NCBI RefSeq assembly: GCF_050920705.1 | Contig: NZ_CP154799.1 | Coordinates: forward strand, 1,178,001-1,242,000 | DNA: 64,000 nucleotides | Reading direction: 5' to 3' | From: Regnicoccus_A sp014224355 | GTDB lineage: Bacteria > Cyanobacteriota > Cyanobacteriia > PCC-6307 > Cyanobiaceae | Part shown: positions 44,671 to 54,228 of the stretch, piece by piece | Position numbering within the stretch: position 1 is the first letter of the stretch | Layout of the letters: every line of letters starts with the position of its first letter | Notes under the pieces: generated by a model | The model's database searches: none | What the model was told of the DNA's origin: nothing | Seen by the model: the letters and a program-made list of their open reading frames with translations, nothing else | Translations under genes and position numbers: made by a program

Positions 44671-46098
44671 TCAGGCGGCTTCGCGAGCCCCCGCCATCAG
44701 GGCCAGGCCCAGGCCTCCCCACAGCAGCACCAGCGTCAGGCAGAGCCCGGTCCAGGCCGGCAGGCCCCAGCTGCTCACCGCCAGCGGCGCCACCACGGTG
44801 ATCACCCCGCCGGCCAGGACCGGTTGCAGCAGCAGTTGCTTGATCGAGAACGGCTGCAGAGCCTCGCTGCGATCGAGGGGGTCGGCCATGCGCAGCAGCA
44901 GCAACCCGCTGGCCGCCACCCCCGTGGCCTGGCCGAACTCGATGATCGCCCGCTCGAACCAGGCTGAGGGAAGGATGCGCGGCGCCAGCAGCAACAGCAC
45001 CCCAAGGTTCCAGGCCAGACCGGCCATGGCCAGGGCCGTGAGTGACATCCAGTCGTGGGCCAGGAGGGTGAGATCGAGGCAGGCCGTGGCCGCCGTGATC
45101 AGCAGATCGGCCGACACCGTGCCCAGGCGGTTCTGCACCCGGGTCGAGACCCAGTGGTCCTTGCCGAGCCTCTCCAGCAGCCAGCGCACCAGCAGCGATC
45201 CCACCAGGGCCAGGGGGAACACCGGGAACACATCGATCACCATCGCCAGCCCACCGCCCACGTGCCCGGCCACCAGATGCAGGCCCGCCAGGGCCACCAC
45301 ACCGATCGCCACCGCCAGCCCCGTCAGGGCCAGGTTCAGGGCCAGGGCCGAGACCCTCAGCTCCGGCGGAGGCGGCAGCGGGAGCAGGGCCTGGGCGGCG
45401 AATGCCTGCTCAGGTTCGGGCGTGGGCCCGGGCTCCGGCTCAGGGGGGTTCTCCACCCCCGAGGCAACCGTGGAGCCCCCCAGCAGCCAGCCCCGGTTGC
45501 GGGCCAGGAGCACCACCAGGCCCCCCACCACCGTGGAGGTGAGCAGCCCCACGGTGGCCATGGCCAGACCCAGGGCCTGGCCGCCATCAAAGCCCAGGCT
45601 GGCGTAACTGCTGCCCATGGCGGCGGCGGAGCCGTGACCCCCTTCGTAGGCCACCTCGATCAGGCAGGCCATCAGCGGATGGACTCCCAGCAACGGCTGC
45701 AGCACCACCAGCACCACCAGCCCTCCCACCATGTACTGGCCGAAGGCGAGGGTGAGGGCCAGCAGGACCTGGGCCGAAAGCGGCCGCCAGAGGCCGGCCA
45801 GTCGTGGCAGCGGCTTGGCCAGCAACAGGGTGGCGAACACCAGCGTCAGCAGCACCATCGGCAGCTGGTTCCAGATGTCGATCACGGGTTGGCTGAGCAG
45901 GGGCACCAGCCCCGCCGGCGCCACCAGCAGGCCCAACACCCCGGCCAGCAACGCCTCAGGGATGCCCCAGTGGCGCAGGCCCAGCACATCACCGAGGCTG
46001 CGGCCCACCACCAGCACCAGGCCGAGGGCCACCAGAGCCACCGCCGGGGTCTCTACGGCCTCCACCAGAATCCTGACGCTGCCTGGAATGATGGGCAT
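44671..46098 (-). CDS. gltS: Sodium/glutamate symporter-like protein (ESS/GltS family)
   Basis: 475 aa integral membrane protein. About ten helices are arranged as two inverted repeats around a Pro/Glu-rich loop (PPEPEPGPTPEPEQ, about 215-230). Family motifs are YEGGHGSAAAMGSSYASLG in the first repeat and EFGQATGVAASGLLLLRMADP in the second, the two re-entrant loop signatures of GltS. It is longer than E. coli GltS (401) because of the central loop and N-terminus. Substrate assignment to glutamate is by family. The ATG overlaps the S9 peptidase stop (TGATG). Confidence 0.85.
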   Translation of the reverse strand: MPIIPGSVRILVEAVETPAVALVALGLVLVVGRSLGDVLGLRHWGIPEALLAGVLGLLVAPAGLVPLLSQPVIDIWNQLPMVLLTLVFATLLLAKPLPRLAGLWRPLSAQVLLALTLAFGQYMVGGLVVLVVLQPLLGVHPLMACLIEVAYEGGHGSAAAMGSSYASLGFDGGQALGLAMATVGLLTSTVVGGLVVLLARNRGWLLGGSTVASGVENPPEPEPGPTPEPEQAFAAQALLPLPPPPELRVSALALNLALTGLAVAIGVVALAGLHLVAGHVGGGLAMVIDVFPVFPLALVGSLLVRWLLERLGKDHWVSTRVQNRLGTVSADLLITAATACLDLTLLAHDWMSLTALAMAGLAWNLGVLLLLAPRILPSAWFERAIIEFGQATGVAASGLLLLRMADPLDRSEALQPFSIKQLLLQPVLAGGVITVVAPLAVSSWGLPAWTGLCLTLVLLWGGLGLALMAGAREAA

Positions 46099-48067
46099 CA
46101 GAGGGCGAGGTGCTTCCTGAAGAAGGCTTCAGTGGCCTCCAGCACCTCAATCTGCACGGAACCGCTGCGGAATCCGTGACCTTCAGCGGCAAATCGATGC
46201 AGCTCCACCGGAACCCGGTTGGTGGCGAGTGCCGCCACGATCCCCTCGGTCTGCTCCGGTGGCACCACCTTGTCCTGGAGACCCTGGAAGAAGATCACGG
46301 GGCAGCGGATCCGATCGGCATGGCGCAGGGGGGATCGGGCTTCGTAGGTGGCCCGATCGGCCGGCCACGGGCCCACCAGGCCATCGAGGTAGCGAGCTTC
46401 GAAACGGTGACTGCTGCTGGCCAGGCCTGAGAGGTCGGCCACGGCGTAGCGGCAGGCACCCGCACGGAACCCGTCGCTGAAGCAGAGGGCCGCCAGCACG
46501 GTGAAACCACCGGCGCTGCCCCCCTCGATCGCGATCCGCTCTGCGCTGGCCAGTCCCGCAGCCACCAGGGCGCGGGCCGCGGCGGCGCAGTCGGCCACAT
46601 CCACCACACCCCAGAGCCCGTCGAGCCGTTCCCGGTAGGCCCGCCCGAAGCCGGTGGAGCCGCCGTAGTTCACATCCACCACGCCCCAGCCGCGGCTGGT
46701 CCAGTACTGGTTCACCGGGTTGAGGCCGGTGCGCGCCATGCCGGTGGGCCCGCTGTGACCCTTCACCAGCAGAGGTGCGGTGGGGTGAGTGCCCCCGCTG
46801 GGGGGGTGATACCAGGCGTGGGTGGGCCGGCCACCGTGCCCCTCGAACCAGAGCGCCTCTGCCGGCGTCGCCCAGGCCGCCGGCTGGGCCCGAGGGAGCG
46901 CTCCCGCCAGGTCTGCCGCCGTCTGGTGCCGCCAGCGGCCACTGGCCAGCTCGAGGGTCAGCAGACCCGCGTCCGTGGTGCCGTTGCCGGCCACGGCCAC
47001 CAGCCGGCCGTCTTCGGCCCTGAGCCCCTCGAGATCATCGAAGGGGCAGGAGATCGGCTCCCAGCGCGCGGGGCCCACCCCCGCACCACCGCCCGGATCT
47101 TCTGCAGGATTGAGCACCACGCGGCCCAGCTGCCAGCTGCCCTGCACGCAGGCGGCCGCCACCAGCTGGCGGCCATCCCAGGCGGTGGTGCGCATCCCGT
47201 ACACCCACTGCGGCATGGCGAACTCCGCGTCCATCGGCAGCAACCGCTGCCAGGGTTCCTGGCCACTGGCCTCCAGCAGCTCCAGATTCCACCAGCCATG
47301 GCGATCGTTGGCCACCACCAGATCTCCGTTCGGCAGCCACAGGGGCTGGAAGATCGAGCACGCCACCGGCTGCCCGGGTGCCCCTGAGCCGGCGATCAGC
47401 CGTGCCGGGCCGAGGTCTCCTCCGGGCTCCACGTCGGCCAGCCACAGCTGGCTGCGGTCCCAGGGCATGTGCGGCTGCTGCCACTCCACCCAGGCCAGCC
47501 GGCCCCCGTCGGGGCTGAGCACGGCATACCCGCAGAAGTCGAGGGCCTGTCGCAGCAGCCGCGGTTCCCCCCTGCCAGGGCGACGGTGACCAGCCGATCA
47601 GTTCCATCGCTCTCCATCACGCCGATCCAGCGCTGGTGCCTCTCGTCGATCAGGCCATCGGCGAAGGCCCGGTCGCCCGGCTCGGTGAGCCGCACGGGTT
47701 CGGAAGCCCGTGGGCCGGTCTCCAGCCGCCAGAGGCAGCGGTCGCGGTCGTTCACCACCACAAGCACCGGCTCGTCCGCATTGGCCTCCCCAGCCCCGGA
47801 ACCGATCGCCACCACGCCGCCGCCGTACTCATGCACGCGGCTGCGCAGGTTCCAGGTGCCGGGGGTGAGCTCGATCGACTCAGCCTCGGGCGATGGTTTC
47901 AGCATCAAGGTGGTACGCCCCTGCTCGGCGGGGCGTTGCTCCAGCCAGAACAGATGCCCTCGGTGCAGCTGGGGTTCCTTGATCCGGGGCTTGCGTCCCA
48001 CCACCTCCGAGGCCGCCAGTGGCTGGCTCGGCCGGGCGCCTGACCCCTGCACCAACCCGTGCCCCAC
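46098..48067 (-). CDS. S9 family prolyl oligopeptidase-like peptidase, interrupted by a one-base frameshift
   Basis: About 656 aa once repaired. The N-terminal half is a beta-propeller with SRVHEYGGGVVAIG. The C-terminal alpha/beta hydrolase has the nucleophile serine in IEGGSAGGFTVLA, the Asp in QDKVVPPEQTE and the His in FAAEGHGFRSG, a complete triad. The frame breaks in a six-base C run (47567-47572, plus strand) within the propeller. One more base gives a smooth join into AVLSPDGGRLAWVEW. The GTG start at 48067 has AGGAG eight bases upstream. No signal peptide, so it is probably cytoplasmic. Coupled to gltS downstream. Confidence 0.87.
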
Positions 48068-48077
48068 CGGCGACTCC

Positions 48078-48083
48078 TACAAT
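48078..48083 (+). promoter_or_regulatory. Candidate -10 element for def
   Basis: TACAAT, 25 bases before the def TTG start. It matches the bacterial -10 consensus at the key positions. No -35 box is obvious. Confidence 0.4.
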
Positions 48084-48107
48084 GACCCCATCGTTTCAGG
48101 TGACGCT

Positions 48108-48713
48108 TTGGCCAGCAGCTTCGCCAAGATGGCCCGCCAGGCGGAGCAGACCACCCGGGCTGTCCAGGTCCCGAAGGAGGTGCTCGAGGCACCCCCACTG
48201 ACGATCCACACCCTCGGTGATCAGGTGTTGCGGCAGCCCGCCAAACGCATCAGCAAAGTGGATGAATCGGTGCGGGAGCTGGCCCGCGACATGCTGCGCA
48301 GCATGTACACAGCCCGTGGCATCGGCCTGGCCGCCCCCCAGGTGGGGGTCCACAAGCAGCTGCTGGTGATCGATCTCGATCCCGAAAATCCGGCCACACC
48401 GCCATTGGTGCTGGTGAATCCCGAACTCGGCTCGGTCAGCGCTTCCCTCGACACCTACGAAGAAGGCTGCCTGAGCATCCCCGGGGTCTACCTCTCGGTG
48501 GTGCGTCCCAGCCAGGCGGAAGTGAGTTTCCGCGACGAGCATGGGCGCCCCCGGCGCATCAAGGCTGATGGTCTGCTTGCGCGCTGCATCCTTCACGAGA
48601 TGGACCATCTCAAGGGTGTGCTGTTCGTGGATCGGGTCGGTGATGAGCTCAGTCTCAATGAGGAGCTGAAGGAACACGGCTTCCGCCGTGACGACGTCCA
48701 ATCCCTGCGCTGA
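48108..48713 (+). CDS. def: Peptide deformylase
   Basis: 201 aa metalloenzyme that removes the N-formyl group from new proteins. Motif I is GIGLAAPQVG, motif II EEGCLSIPG (metal Cys) and motif III LHEMDHLKGVLFVDR (metal His pair and catalytic Glu). The start is a TTG that opens LASSFAKMARQAEQTT, matching the N-terminus usual in picocyanobacterial Def, with an AGGTGA just upstream. The next in-frame ATG (MARQ) is 21 bases further. The open frame runs much further upstream, antisense to the S9 peptidase gene. Confidence 0.93.
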   Translation: MASSFAKMARQAEQTTRAVQVPKEVLEAPPLTIHTLGDQVLRQPAKRISKVDESVRELARDMLRSMYTARGIGLAAPQVGVHKQLLVIDLDPENPATPPLVLVNPELGSVSASLDTYEEGCLSIPGVYLSVVRPSQAEVSFRDEHGRPRRIKADGLLARCILHEMDHLKGVLFVDRVGDELSLNEELKEHGFRRDDVQSLR

Positions 48714-48720
48714 TCGCTCC

Positions 48721-48918
48721 ATGCCCATGCAACCCCTCGCCGGGGTCTTTCTGGCGCTGGCCTGCCTGCTCGGCATCGCCGCCACGGGTTCCGTCTTCGA
48801 GCTCTCCTATGGCGAGCCTGATCTGGGGGTTCTCCCCACCCGGCTGATCCTGGCGGCCTGCCTGCCCGGCACGGTGATCAGCCTGTTGGTCGCAATTCGT
48901 CTCAACAAGGCCAGCTGA
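48721..48918 (+). CDS. Small two-helix membrane protein
   Basis: 65 aa with two hydrophobic segments (about 7-25 and 40-60), separated by ELSYGEPDLGVLP. Not recognised. It begins seven bases past the def stop on the same strand, so it is probably co-transcribed. ATG 48727 is an alternative start. Confidence 0.6.
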   Translation: MPMQPLAGVFLALACLLGIAATGSVFELSYGEPDLGVLPTRLILAACLPGTVISLLVAIRLNKAS

Positions 48919-48947
48919 ACGCCCCTGGCATCCTCCGATCCCACTTC

Positions 48948-48953
48948 TACGAT
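48948..48953 (+). promoter_or_regulatory. Candidate -10 element for the DUF3747 gene
   Basis: TACGAT, 26 bases before the ATG at 48979, preceded by C as in other examples in this window. No -35 box seen. Confidence 0.35.
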
Positions 48954-48978
48954 CGGGCTCACCTTGCACCGTTCACCG

Positions 48979-49725
48979 ATGCGCGTTGCGCGCCCTCCGA
49001 TCCTGCTGCGGACGCTGGCTGCTCTGGCGCCGGCTCTGACGGCCCTGCTGGGTCTGGCCATGGCCAGGCCTGTTGCGGCCCAGGGGTCCCTCTTCCAGGC
49101 CCGGGAGCTGGACCAGTCGAAGTTCGTGCTGGTGGCCGCTCCGATCGGCGATGGCCTGCGTGCCCAGCTGAACATCTACGAGCAGGTCACCGATCGCCGC
49201 CCCTGCTTTTCCACCAGCGGCGCGGCACCGGCCCGGGTGGAGCCCTTGCTGGGCAGCTTCAATTTCACCGGGATCTGCTCGCGCTACATGGATGCCAACG
49301 GCTACTCCCTGCGGGTGGGTGGCAGTGATCTGGGCACTGTGTACCGCCTCAGCGTGGTGCGCCAGGGCACCGACAACATCCTGCTCGCGGCTCCAGGCCG
49401 CAACCAGGCAGGCCCGGAGGTGGTGGTGGCCCGCACCCAGGGTCACAGCGATGGGTTCCTGCAGTTCGTGCCGGAGCCGGGCTGGAGGCTGATGCGCCGG
49501 TACTTCGGCGATCGCGCCCTGGGTCATATCTACCTCTACAGGGAGACCTGGCCGGGTCAGGAGATCGCCCAGCCTGAACTGGTGGCGCCCGAGGCCGCCG
49601 AGGGGGTTGTTCCGGAGGCCACAGTCCCGGAGGGCACAGTTCCGCAGAGCACAGCGCCGGCGGCCTCGGTCCCAGAAGCCATGGATCAGCCTCTGGCCCT
49701 CCCCAGCATCAAGGCCACGCCCTGA
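48979..49725 (+). CDS. Exported DUF3747 protein
   Basis: 248 aa. The signal peptide runs to about residue 36 (AMARPVAAQG). The mature domain fits DUF3747 well: ARELDQSKFVLVAAPIGDG, RPCF, FNFTGICSRYMDANGYSLRV, GGSDLGTVYRLSVV, a PGWRLMRRYFGDRALGHIYLY end. Two conserved cysteines could form a disulfide. The last 50 residues are a Pro/Glu/Ala/Val low-complexity tail with repeated VPEA/VPEG units. Function unknown; periplasmic or cell-wall location is likely. ATG 48979 was chosen over a TTG at 48964. Confidence 0.78.
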   Translation: MRVARPPILLRTLAALAPALTALLGLAMARPVAAQGSLFQARELDQSKFVLVAAPIGDGLRAQLNIYEQVTDRRPCFSTSGAAPARVEPLLGSFNFTGICSRYMDANGYSLRVGGSDLGTVYRLSVVRQGTDNILLAAPGRNQAGPEVVVARTQGHSDGFLQFVPEPGWRLMRRYFGDRALGHIYLYRETWPGQEIAQPELVAPEAAEGVVPEATVPEGTVPQSTAPAASVPEAMDQPLALPSIKATP

Positions 49726-49748
49726 TCAGGCCCTGCTGAGCCGATTGC

Positions 49749-49754
49749 TACATT
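49749..49754 (+). promoter_or_regulatory. Candidate -10 element for rpsU
   Basis: TACATT, 29 bases before the rpsU ATG, in the short gap after the DUF3747 gene. A weak match only. Confidence 0.3.
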
Positions 49755-49783
49755 GACACCCAACTTGCCCAACTGCGTGGTTC

Positions 49784-49954
49784 ATGACCCAGGTCACCGT
49801 CGGCGAAAACGAAGGCATCGAATCGGCTCTGCGCCGCTTCAAGCGGCAGGTGTCGAAAGCCGGCATCTTCGCTGACCTCAAGCGCCTCCGTCATCACGAG
49901 ACGCCCACCGAAAAGTACAAGCGCAAGGCCCAGCAGCGCCGCCGTCGCCGCTGA
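49784..49954 (+). CDS. rpsU: 30S ribosomal protein S21
   Basis: 56 aa. The sequence TQVTVGENEGIESALRRFKR is the S21 signature, followed by KRLRHHETPTEKYKRKAQQ and a terminal run of arginines. S21 helps base-pairing of the Shine-Dalgarno region with 16S rRNA. It was missed by a length-limited gene search but is a complete small gene. It converges directly on the comM stop codon. Confidence 0.96.
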   Translation: MTQVTVGENEGIESALRRFKRQVSKAGIFADLKRLRHHETPTEKYKRKAQQRRRRR

Positions 49955-51535
49955 TCAGGTTCGCCGTTCCGCCTGATCGAGCACCGGTTCCCTGCTGATG
50001 TGGTCGAACGATCGGTAGGAGAGGGCCTCACCAAGATGCTGGGCGCATACCGTGGTGGCGCCCTCCAGATCCGCCAGGGTCAGGGCCACCCGCAGCACAC
50101 GCTCCCCGGCACGGGCACTCAGGCTCCGCTGGGCCATGGCCTGTTGCCAGAGCCGCAGGATGTCTGGGCCGAGTTCGATCAGGCGTCTCAGGCTTCCACT
50201 CGGTAGCTGGCTGTTGGGCCTCCCTCCGGGATTCCGCCGGCTCATCCGCCTCCGGGCCTGCTGCACCCGCTCCGCCACCAGCGCCGTGTTCTCGGGCGGT
50301 TCCTGCGCCATGGCTTCAGTCCCAGCCCCCGGGTTGTAACTGCGGGCAAGCGCGCCGGGGTCGAGGCGGTCCATCACCACCTGAAGATCCAGGCGATCCA
50401 GCAAGGGCCCTGACAACCGTGACCAGTACCGCCGTTGCTGAGCCTCGCTGCAGGCACAGGCTCGTTCAGGGTCGCCGAACCAGCCGCAGGGGCAGGGGTT
50501 CGTGGCTGCCACCAGGGCCGTGCGGCAGGGGAAGCGGCTCTGCTGGCGTGTACGGCTGATCCACACCTCTCCCTCCTCCAGGGGTTGACGCAGCTGCTCG
50601 AGCACCTCGCGGCGGAATTCCGCCAGCTCATCGAGGAAGAGCACCCCGTGGTGGGCCAGCGACAGCTCCCCGGGCCTCGGCGTTGCACCGCCCCCCACCA
50701 GGGCGGTGGCTGTGCAGCTGTGGTGGGGGGCGCGGAACGGCCTTGAACCGATCAGGGCGCCGCCCTCCGGCAGCAGTCCGGCTACGGAATAGAGCTGGGT
50801 GAGCTCCAGAGCCTGGTGCCGTGGCAGGGGGGGCAGCAGACCCGGCAGTCGCCGCGCCAGCATGGTCTTGCCGCTGCCCGGGGGACCCACCAGCAGCAGA
50901 TGGTGTCCTCCCGCTGCGGCGATCTCCAGGGCCCGGCGCCCGTGGGCCTGGCCGATCACGTCGGCGAGGTCGGGCGGTGCAGCCCCCATCCGGGCCCGGG
51001 CGGGGGTGGTGGCTGGAACGGCCTGCGGATCGGCCAGCCAGTCCTGCACCTGCGCCAGGTCGCTGGCGGGCCAGACCGCCAGGCCCGAAACCAGGGCGGC
51101 CTCGGCGGCATTGGCCTGGGGGACCACCAGAGCCCTGGCACCGCCGCGCCTGGCGGCCAGGGCCAGGGTCATCACCCCCCGCACTGGCCGCAGGCTGCCA
51201 TCAAGGCCCAGCTCGCCGGAGCTCCAGATTCCTTCCATCCGCTCCGGTGGCAGCTGGGCCGAGGCCAGCAGCAGCCCCAGGGCGATCGGCAGATCGAAGG
51301 CCGGACCTTCCTTGCGCAGATCCGCCGGGGCCAGGCTCACGATCACCCGGGTTAGGGGCACCCGGTAGCCGCTGTTGCGCAGGGCGGCTCTCACCCTCTC
51401 GCGGGCATCACGCACGGCCGTCTCCGCCAGGCCCACGATCTGTAGCCCCGGCAGTCCAGGGGCGATGTCGACCTCCACGGCCACCTCTGTGGCTTCCAGG
51501 CCCCGGAGGGCGGCGCTGCTGCAACGTGCCAACAT
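49955..51535 (-). CDS. comM: YifB/ComM-family Mg chelatase-like AAA ATPase
   Basis: 526 aa. The N-terminal Lon-like domain ends around residue 170 (SSGELGLDGSLRPVRGVM). The AAA core follows: Walker A LLVGPPGSGKTMLARRLPGL, the histidine-rich RPFRAPHHSCTATALVGGG, Walker B HHGVLFLDELAEF, and a zinc-like cysteine group in ATNPCPCGWFGDPERACACS. Known ComM is a helicase for branch migration in natural transformation, so this may point to DNA uptake capacity. The start was set at ATG 51535 (MLARCSSAALRGLEA); the frame extends further to 52036 without similarity. Confidence 0.92.
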   Translation of the reverse strand: MLARCSSAALRGLEATEVAVEVDIAPGLPGLQIVGLAETAVRDARERVRAALRNSGYRVPLTRVIVSLAPADLRKEGPAFDLPIALGLLLASAQLPPERMEGIWSSGELGLDGSLRPVRGVMTLALAARRGGARALVVPQANAAEAALVSGLAVWPASDLAQVQDWLADPQAVPATTPARARMGAAPPDLADVIGQAHGRRALEIAAAGGHHLLLVGPPGSGKTMLARRLPGLLPPLPRHQALELTQLYSVAGLLPEGGALIGSRPFRAPHHSCTATALVGGGATPRPGELSLAHHGVLFLDELAEFRREVLEQLRQPLEEGEVWISRTRQQSRFPCRTALVAATNPCPCGWFGDPERACACSEAQQRRYWSRLSGPLLDRLDLQVVMDRLDPGALARSYNPGAGTEAMAQEPPENTALVAERVQQARRRMSRRNPGGRPNSQLPSGSLRRLIELGPDILRLWQQAMAQRSLSARAGERVLRVALTLADLEGATTVCAQHLGEALSYRSFDHISREPVLDQAERRT

Positions 51536-51613
51536 CGGCGCTCGGGCGTCGGACACCCTGTCAGTGCCCGGTCTGTCCCACTCCATCCGTTGCCGGGTTC
51601 CGGCAGAGGCGCC

Positions 51614-51958
51614 ATGGCCGAGAGCGAGACGATCTTCGCCCGCATCCTGCGGGGGGAGATTCCCTGTGATCAGGTGTATGCCGATGAGCTGTGCCTGGCC
51701 TTCCGCGACATTCAGCCCCAGGCGCCGGTGCACGTGCTGGTGATACCGCGCGAGCCGCTGGTGAACCTCTGCGATGCAGAGCCACGCCACCAGGCCCTGC
51801 TGGGCCATCTGTTGCTGGTGGCGGCCCGGGTGGCGCAGCAGGAGGGTCTGAGCAGCTGGCGCACCGTGATCAACAACGGCGCTGAGGCCGGACAGACGGT
51901 CTTTCACCTGCATGTGCACGTGATCGGTGGCCGGCCCCTGCTCTGGCCCCCCGGCTGA
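51614..51958 (+). CDS. HIT family protein (Hint/PKCI type)
   Basis: 114 aa nucleotide-binding hydrolase. IFARILRGEIPCDQVYADEL is the start of the Hint fold, PVHVLVIPREPLVNL the middle, and HLHVHVIGGRPLLWPPG the catalytic histidine triad. Hint enzymes hydrolyse AMP-lysine-like phosphoramidates. ATG 51614 was chosen. It is 40 bases upstream of the ABC transporter gene and on the same strand. Confidence 0.92.
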   Translation: MAESETIFARILRGEIPCDQVYADELCLAFRDIQPQAPVHVLVIPREPLVNLCDAEPRHQALLGHLLLVAARVAQQEGLSSWRTVINNGAEAGQTVFHLHVHVIGGRPLLWPPG

Positions 51959-51998
51959 CGCCCACCAACGGCGACAATGGGCCGACCCGCAACCGTTC

Positions 51999-54025
51999 AT
52001 GCGTCCCCTCAAGGCCCTTCGCGAGCAGTTGGCCAAGCTGCAGCGCCTGGCCCAGCCCTACTTCCTGCCGCTTGACGAGGGGAATCGCAGCAGCGGTGAG
52101 TTCCTGCTGCTGGTGATCGCCCTGCTGGCGGTGGTGGTGGGGTTCACCCTGCTGCTCCTCACCGGGACGGTGGCCGCCGCCGGTGCCTTGATCCCCGAGC
52201 TGCGCGGCCGCTTCCTGCCTGGGGTCCCTGAGCAGGTGGCGGCGATCTGGAGCGGACCGATCGGCGTGGTCGTGATGGTGTTGTTCGCCGCCGGCCTCGC
52301 CTGCTTTGGGGCCCTGCGGGGCAAGCTGCGCCAGGGACGCTGGCTGCCCTGGCTGCTGCTCGGGGTGATCGCCCTGCTGATCCTGGTGATCAATGGCATC
52401 AACGTCGGCATCAGCTACATCGCCCGGAACATCGACAACGTTCTGGTGGCCTACAAGGAGGAGGAGTTCTGGAAGATCGTCGCGATCTACGCCTTCTGCC
52501 TGGTGCTGGCCCTGCCGATCCGCGCCATCCAGAGCTACCTGATTCCCAAGCTGGGCCTGATGTGGAGGGAGTGGCTCAGTGGCCGCATGCTGGGGCGCTA
52601 CCTCACCAATCGGGCCTACTACGTTCTCAATCCCAACGACGAAAGCCTCGAGGAGATCGACAACCCGGACCAGCGGATCTCCCAGGATGCGGCCAGCTTC
52701 ACGGCCACCAGCCTGAGCGTGACGGTGGAAATCATCGCCGCCCTGCTCACCTTTTTCAGTTTCATCATCGTTCTCTGGAGCATCAACCAGACCCTGGCCC
52801 TCTGGCTGCTGGCCTATTCGGTGGGCGGCACGGCCCTGATCGTCTTCGCCAGCCGCAAGCTGGTCAACCTCAACTATCAGCAGCTCAAGCTGGAGGCGGA
52901 TTTCCGTTACGGCCTCGTCCACATCCGAGACAATGCCGAATCGATCGCCTTCTACCGGGGGGAGAGGCAGGAGCAGAAGGAGGGTGAACGCCGCCTCGAC
53001 GAGGTCATTGTTAACTACAACCGGCTGATCATCTGGGAAGCCCTGATCCAGGTGATCCAGCGCTCCTACGACTACTTTTCCCGCTTCCTGCCCTGGCTGG
53101 TGATCGCGCCGATCTACTTCGCCAAGCAGGTCGACTTCGGTGTTTTCGGCCAGGCCAGCATCGCCTTCTCCCAGGTGCTGTTCTCGGTCAGCTACATCGT
53201 CAACAACATCGACCGCCTGGCCGCCTTCTCCGCCTCGATCAGCCGTCTCGAGGGCTTCCAGGGCAAGGTGGAGGCGATCAATGCCGAGATGGCCGAGCTC
53301 CTGGCCGCCGAGCAGGCCGCCGCCGGAGGCCCCATGGGGGCAGGCGCCGCTGCCGTCCGTCCCGAGTCGATCCTGGTGAGCCACGTGGATCTGGTGCCGC
53401 CCCGCACCAGCCGCATGCTGGTGCGCGATCTCAGCCTGGAGGTGACGGCCAATCAGCGGCTGCTGGTGGTGGGGCCTTCGGGCTGCGGCAAGACCTCCTT
53501 CCTGCGGCTGGTGAGTGGGCTCTGGCCGCCGGCCGCCGGGCATGTGCAGCGCCCGCCGATGGGCGAGCTGATGTTCATTCCCCAGAAGCCCTACATGCTG
53601 CTGGGCAGCCTGCGGGAGCAGCTCTGCTATCCCCAGCCCGCCGATCGCTTCAGCGACGACCAGCTGCGCCACGTGCTCGAGGAGGTGCGCCTGCCGGAGC
53701 TGGTGCGCCGCTACCCCGATCTCGACATCAAGCAGGACTGGCCCCGGTTGCTGTCGCTCGGCGAGCAGCAGCGCCTGGCCTTTGCCCGGCTGCTGCTCAA
53801 CTCCCCCGCTTCGTGGTGCTCGATGAGGCCACCAGCGCCCTCGACGTGGCCACCGAGAAGGCCCTCTACGAGCTGCTGGTGGAGCGGGAGATGGCTTTCG
53901 TGAGCGTGGGCCACAGGCCCACGCTGGTGGAGTTCCACGACACCGTGCTCGAACTCGACGGCCAGGGCAGCTGGCGACTGCTCCCCACTGCCGGCTATGA
54001 CTTTGGCCGCTCCCGTGAAACCTGA
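51999..54025 (+). CDS. ABC transporter, fused membrane and ATPase domains (SbmA/BacA-YddA type), interrupted by a one-base frameshift
   Basis: About 675 aa once repaired. An N-terminal membrane domain of the ABC_membrane_2 type has six to seven helices to about residue 400, with LIPKLGLMWREWLSGRML and YYVLNPNDESLEEIDNPDQR. The ATPase domain has Walker A VVGPSGCGKTSFLRLV and signature LLSLGEQQRLAFARLLL. The frame breaks at a five-base C run (53803-53807). One more C reads FVVLDEATSALDVATE (Walker B and D-loop), the switch His in VSVGHRPTL, and the tail. These proteins resemble peptide, fatty acyl or cobalamin importers/exporters; substrate unknown. The stop overlaps the HLIP start. Confidence 0.87.
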
Positions 54026-54225
54026 TGCCATCCCCAGCTGCCGGCACTGACCGTGAGGCCATCCCCTCCACCAGTGCCACCACCTCCGACCTGCCGGCCT
54101 TCGGCTGGAGTGGCTATGCCGAGCGGGTCAACGGGCGCTTCGCGATGCTCGGCTTTGCTGCCGTGCTCGTGATCGAAGCCCTCAGCGGCGACACTTTTCT
54201 GCACTGGGCGGGCCTGGTGCCCTGA
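54025..54225 (+). CDS. hli: High-light-inducible protein (HLIP / CAB-ELIP-like)
   Basis: 66 aa, single membrane helix. The chlorophyll-binding motif is AERVNGRFAMLGFAAVLVIEALSG: the Glu and Asn/Arg pair mark the HLIP/LHC helix. A Ser/Thr-rich N-terminus leads into it. HLIPs bind chlorophyll and carotenoid under light stress and in photosystem assembly. The ATG shares its A with the TGA of the ABC transporter gene (TGATG), so the two are co-translated, which is unusual for an HLIP. Confidence 0.93.
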   Translation: MPSPAAGTDREAIPSTSATTSDLPAFGWSGYAERVNGRFAMLGFAAVLVIEALSGDTFLHWAGLVP

Positions 54226-54228
54226 TCC

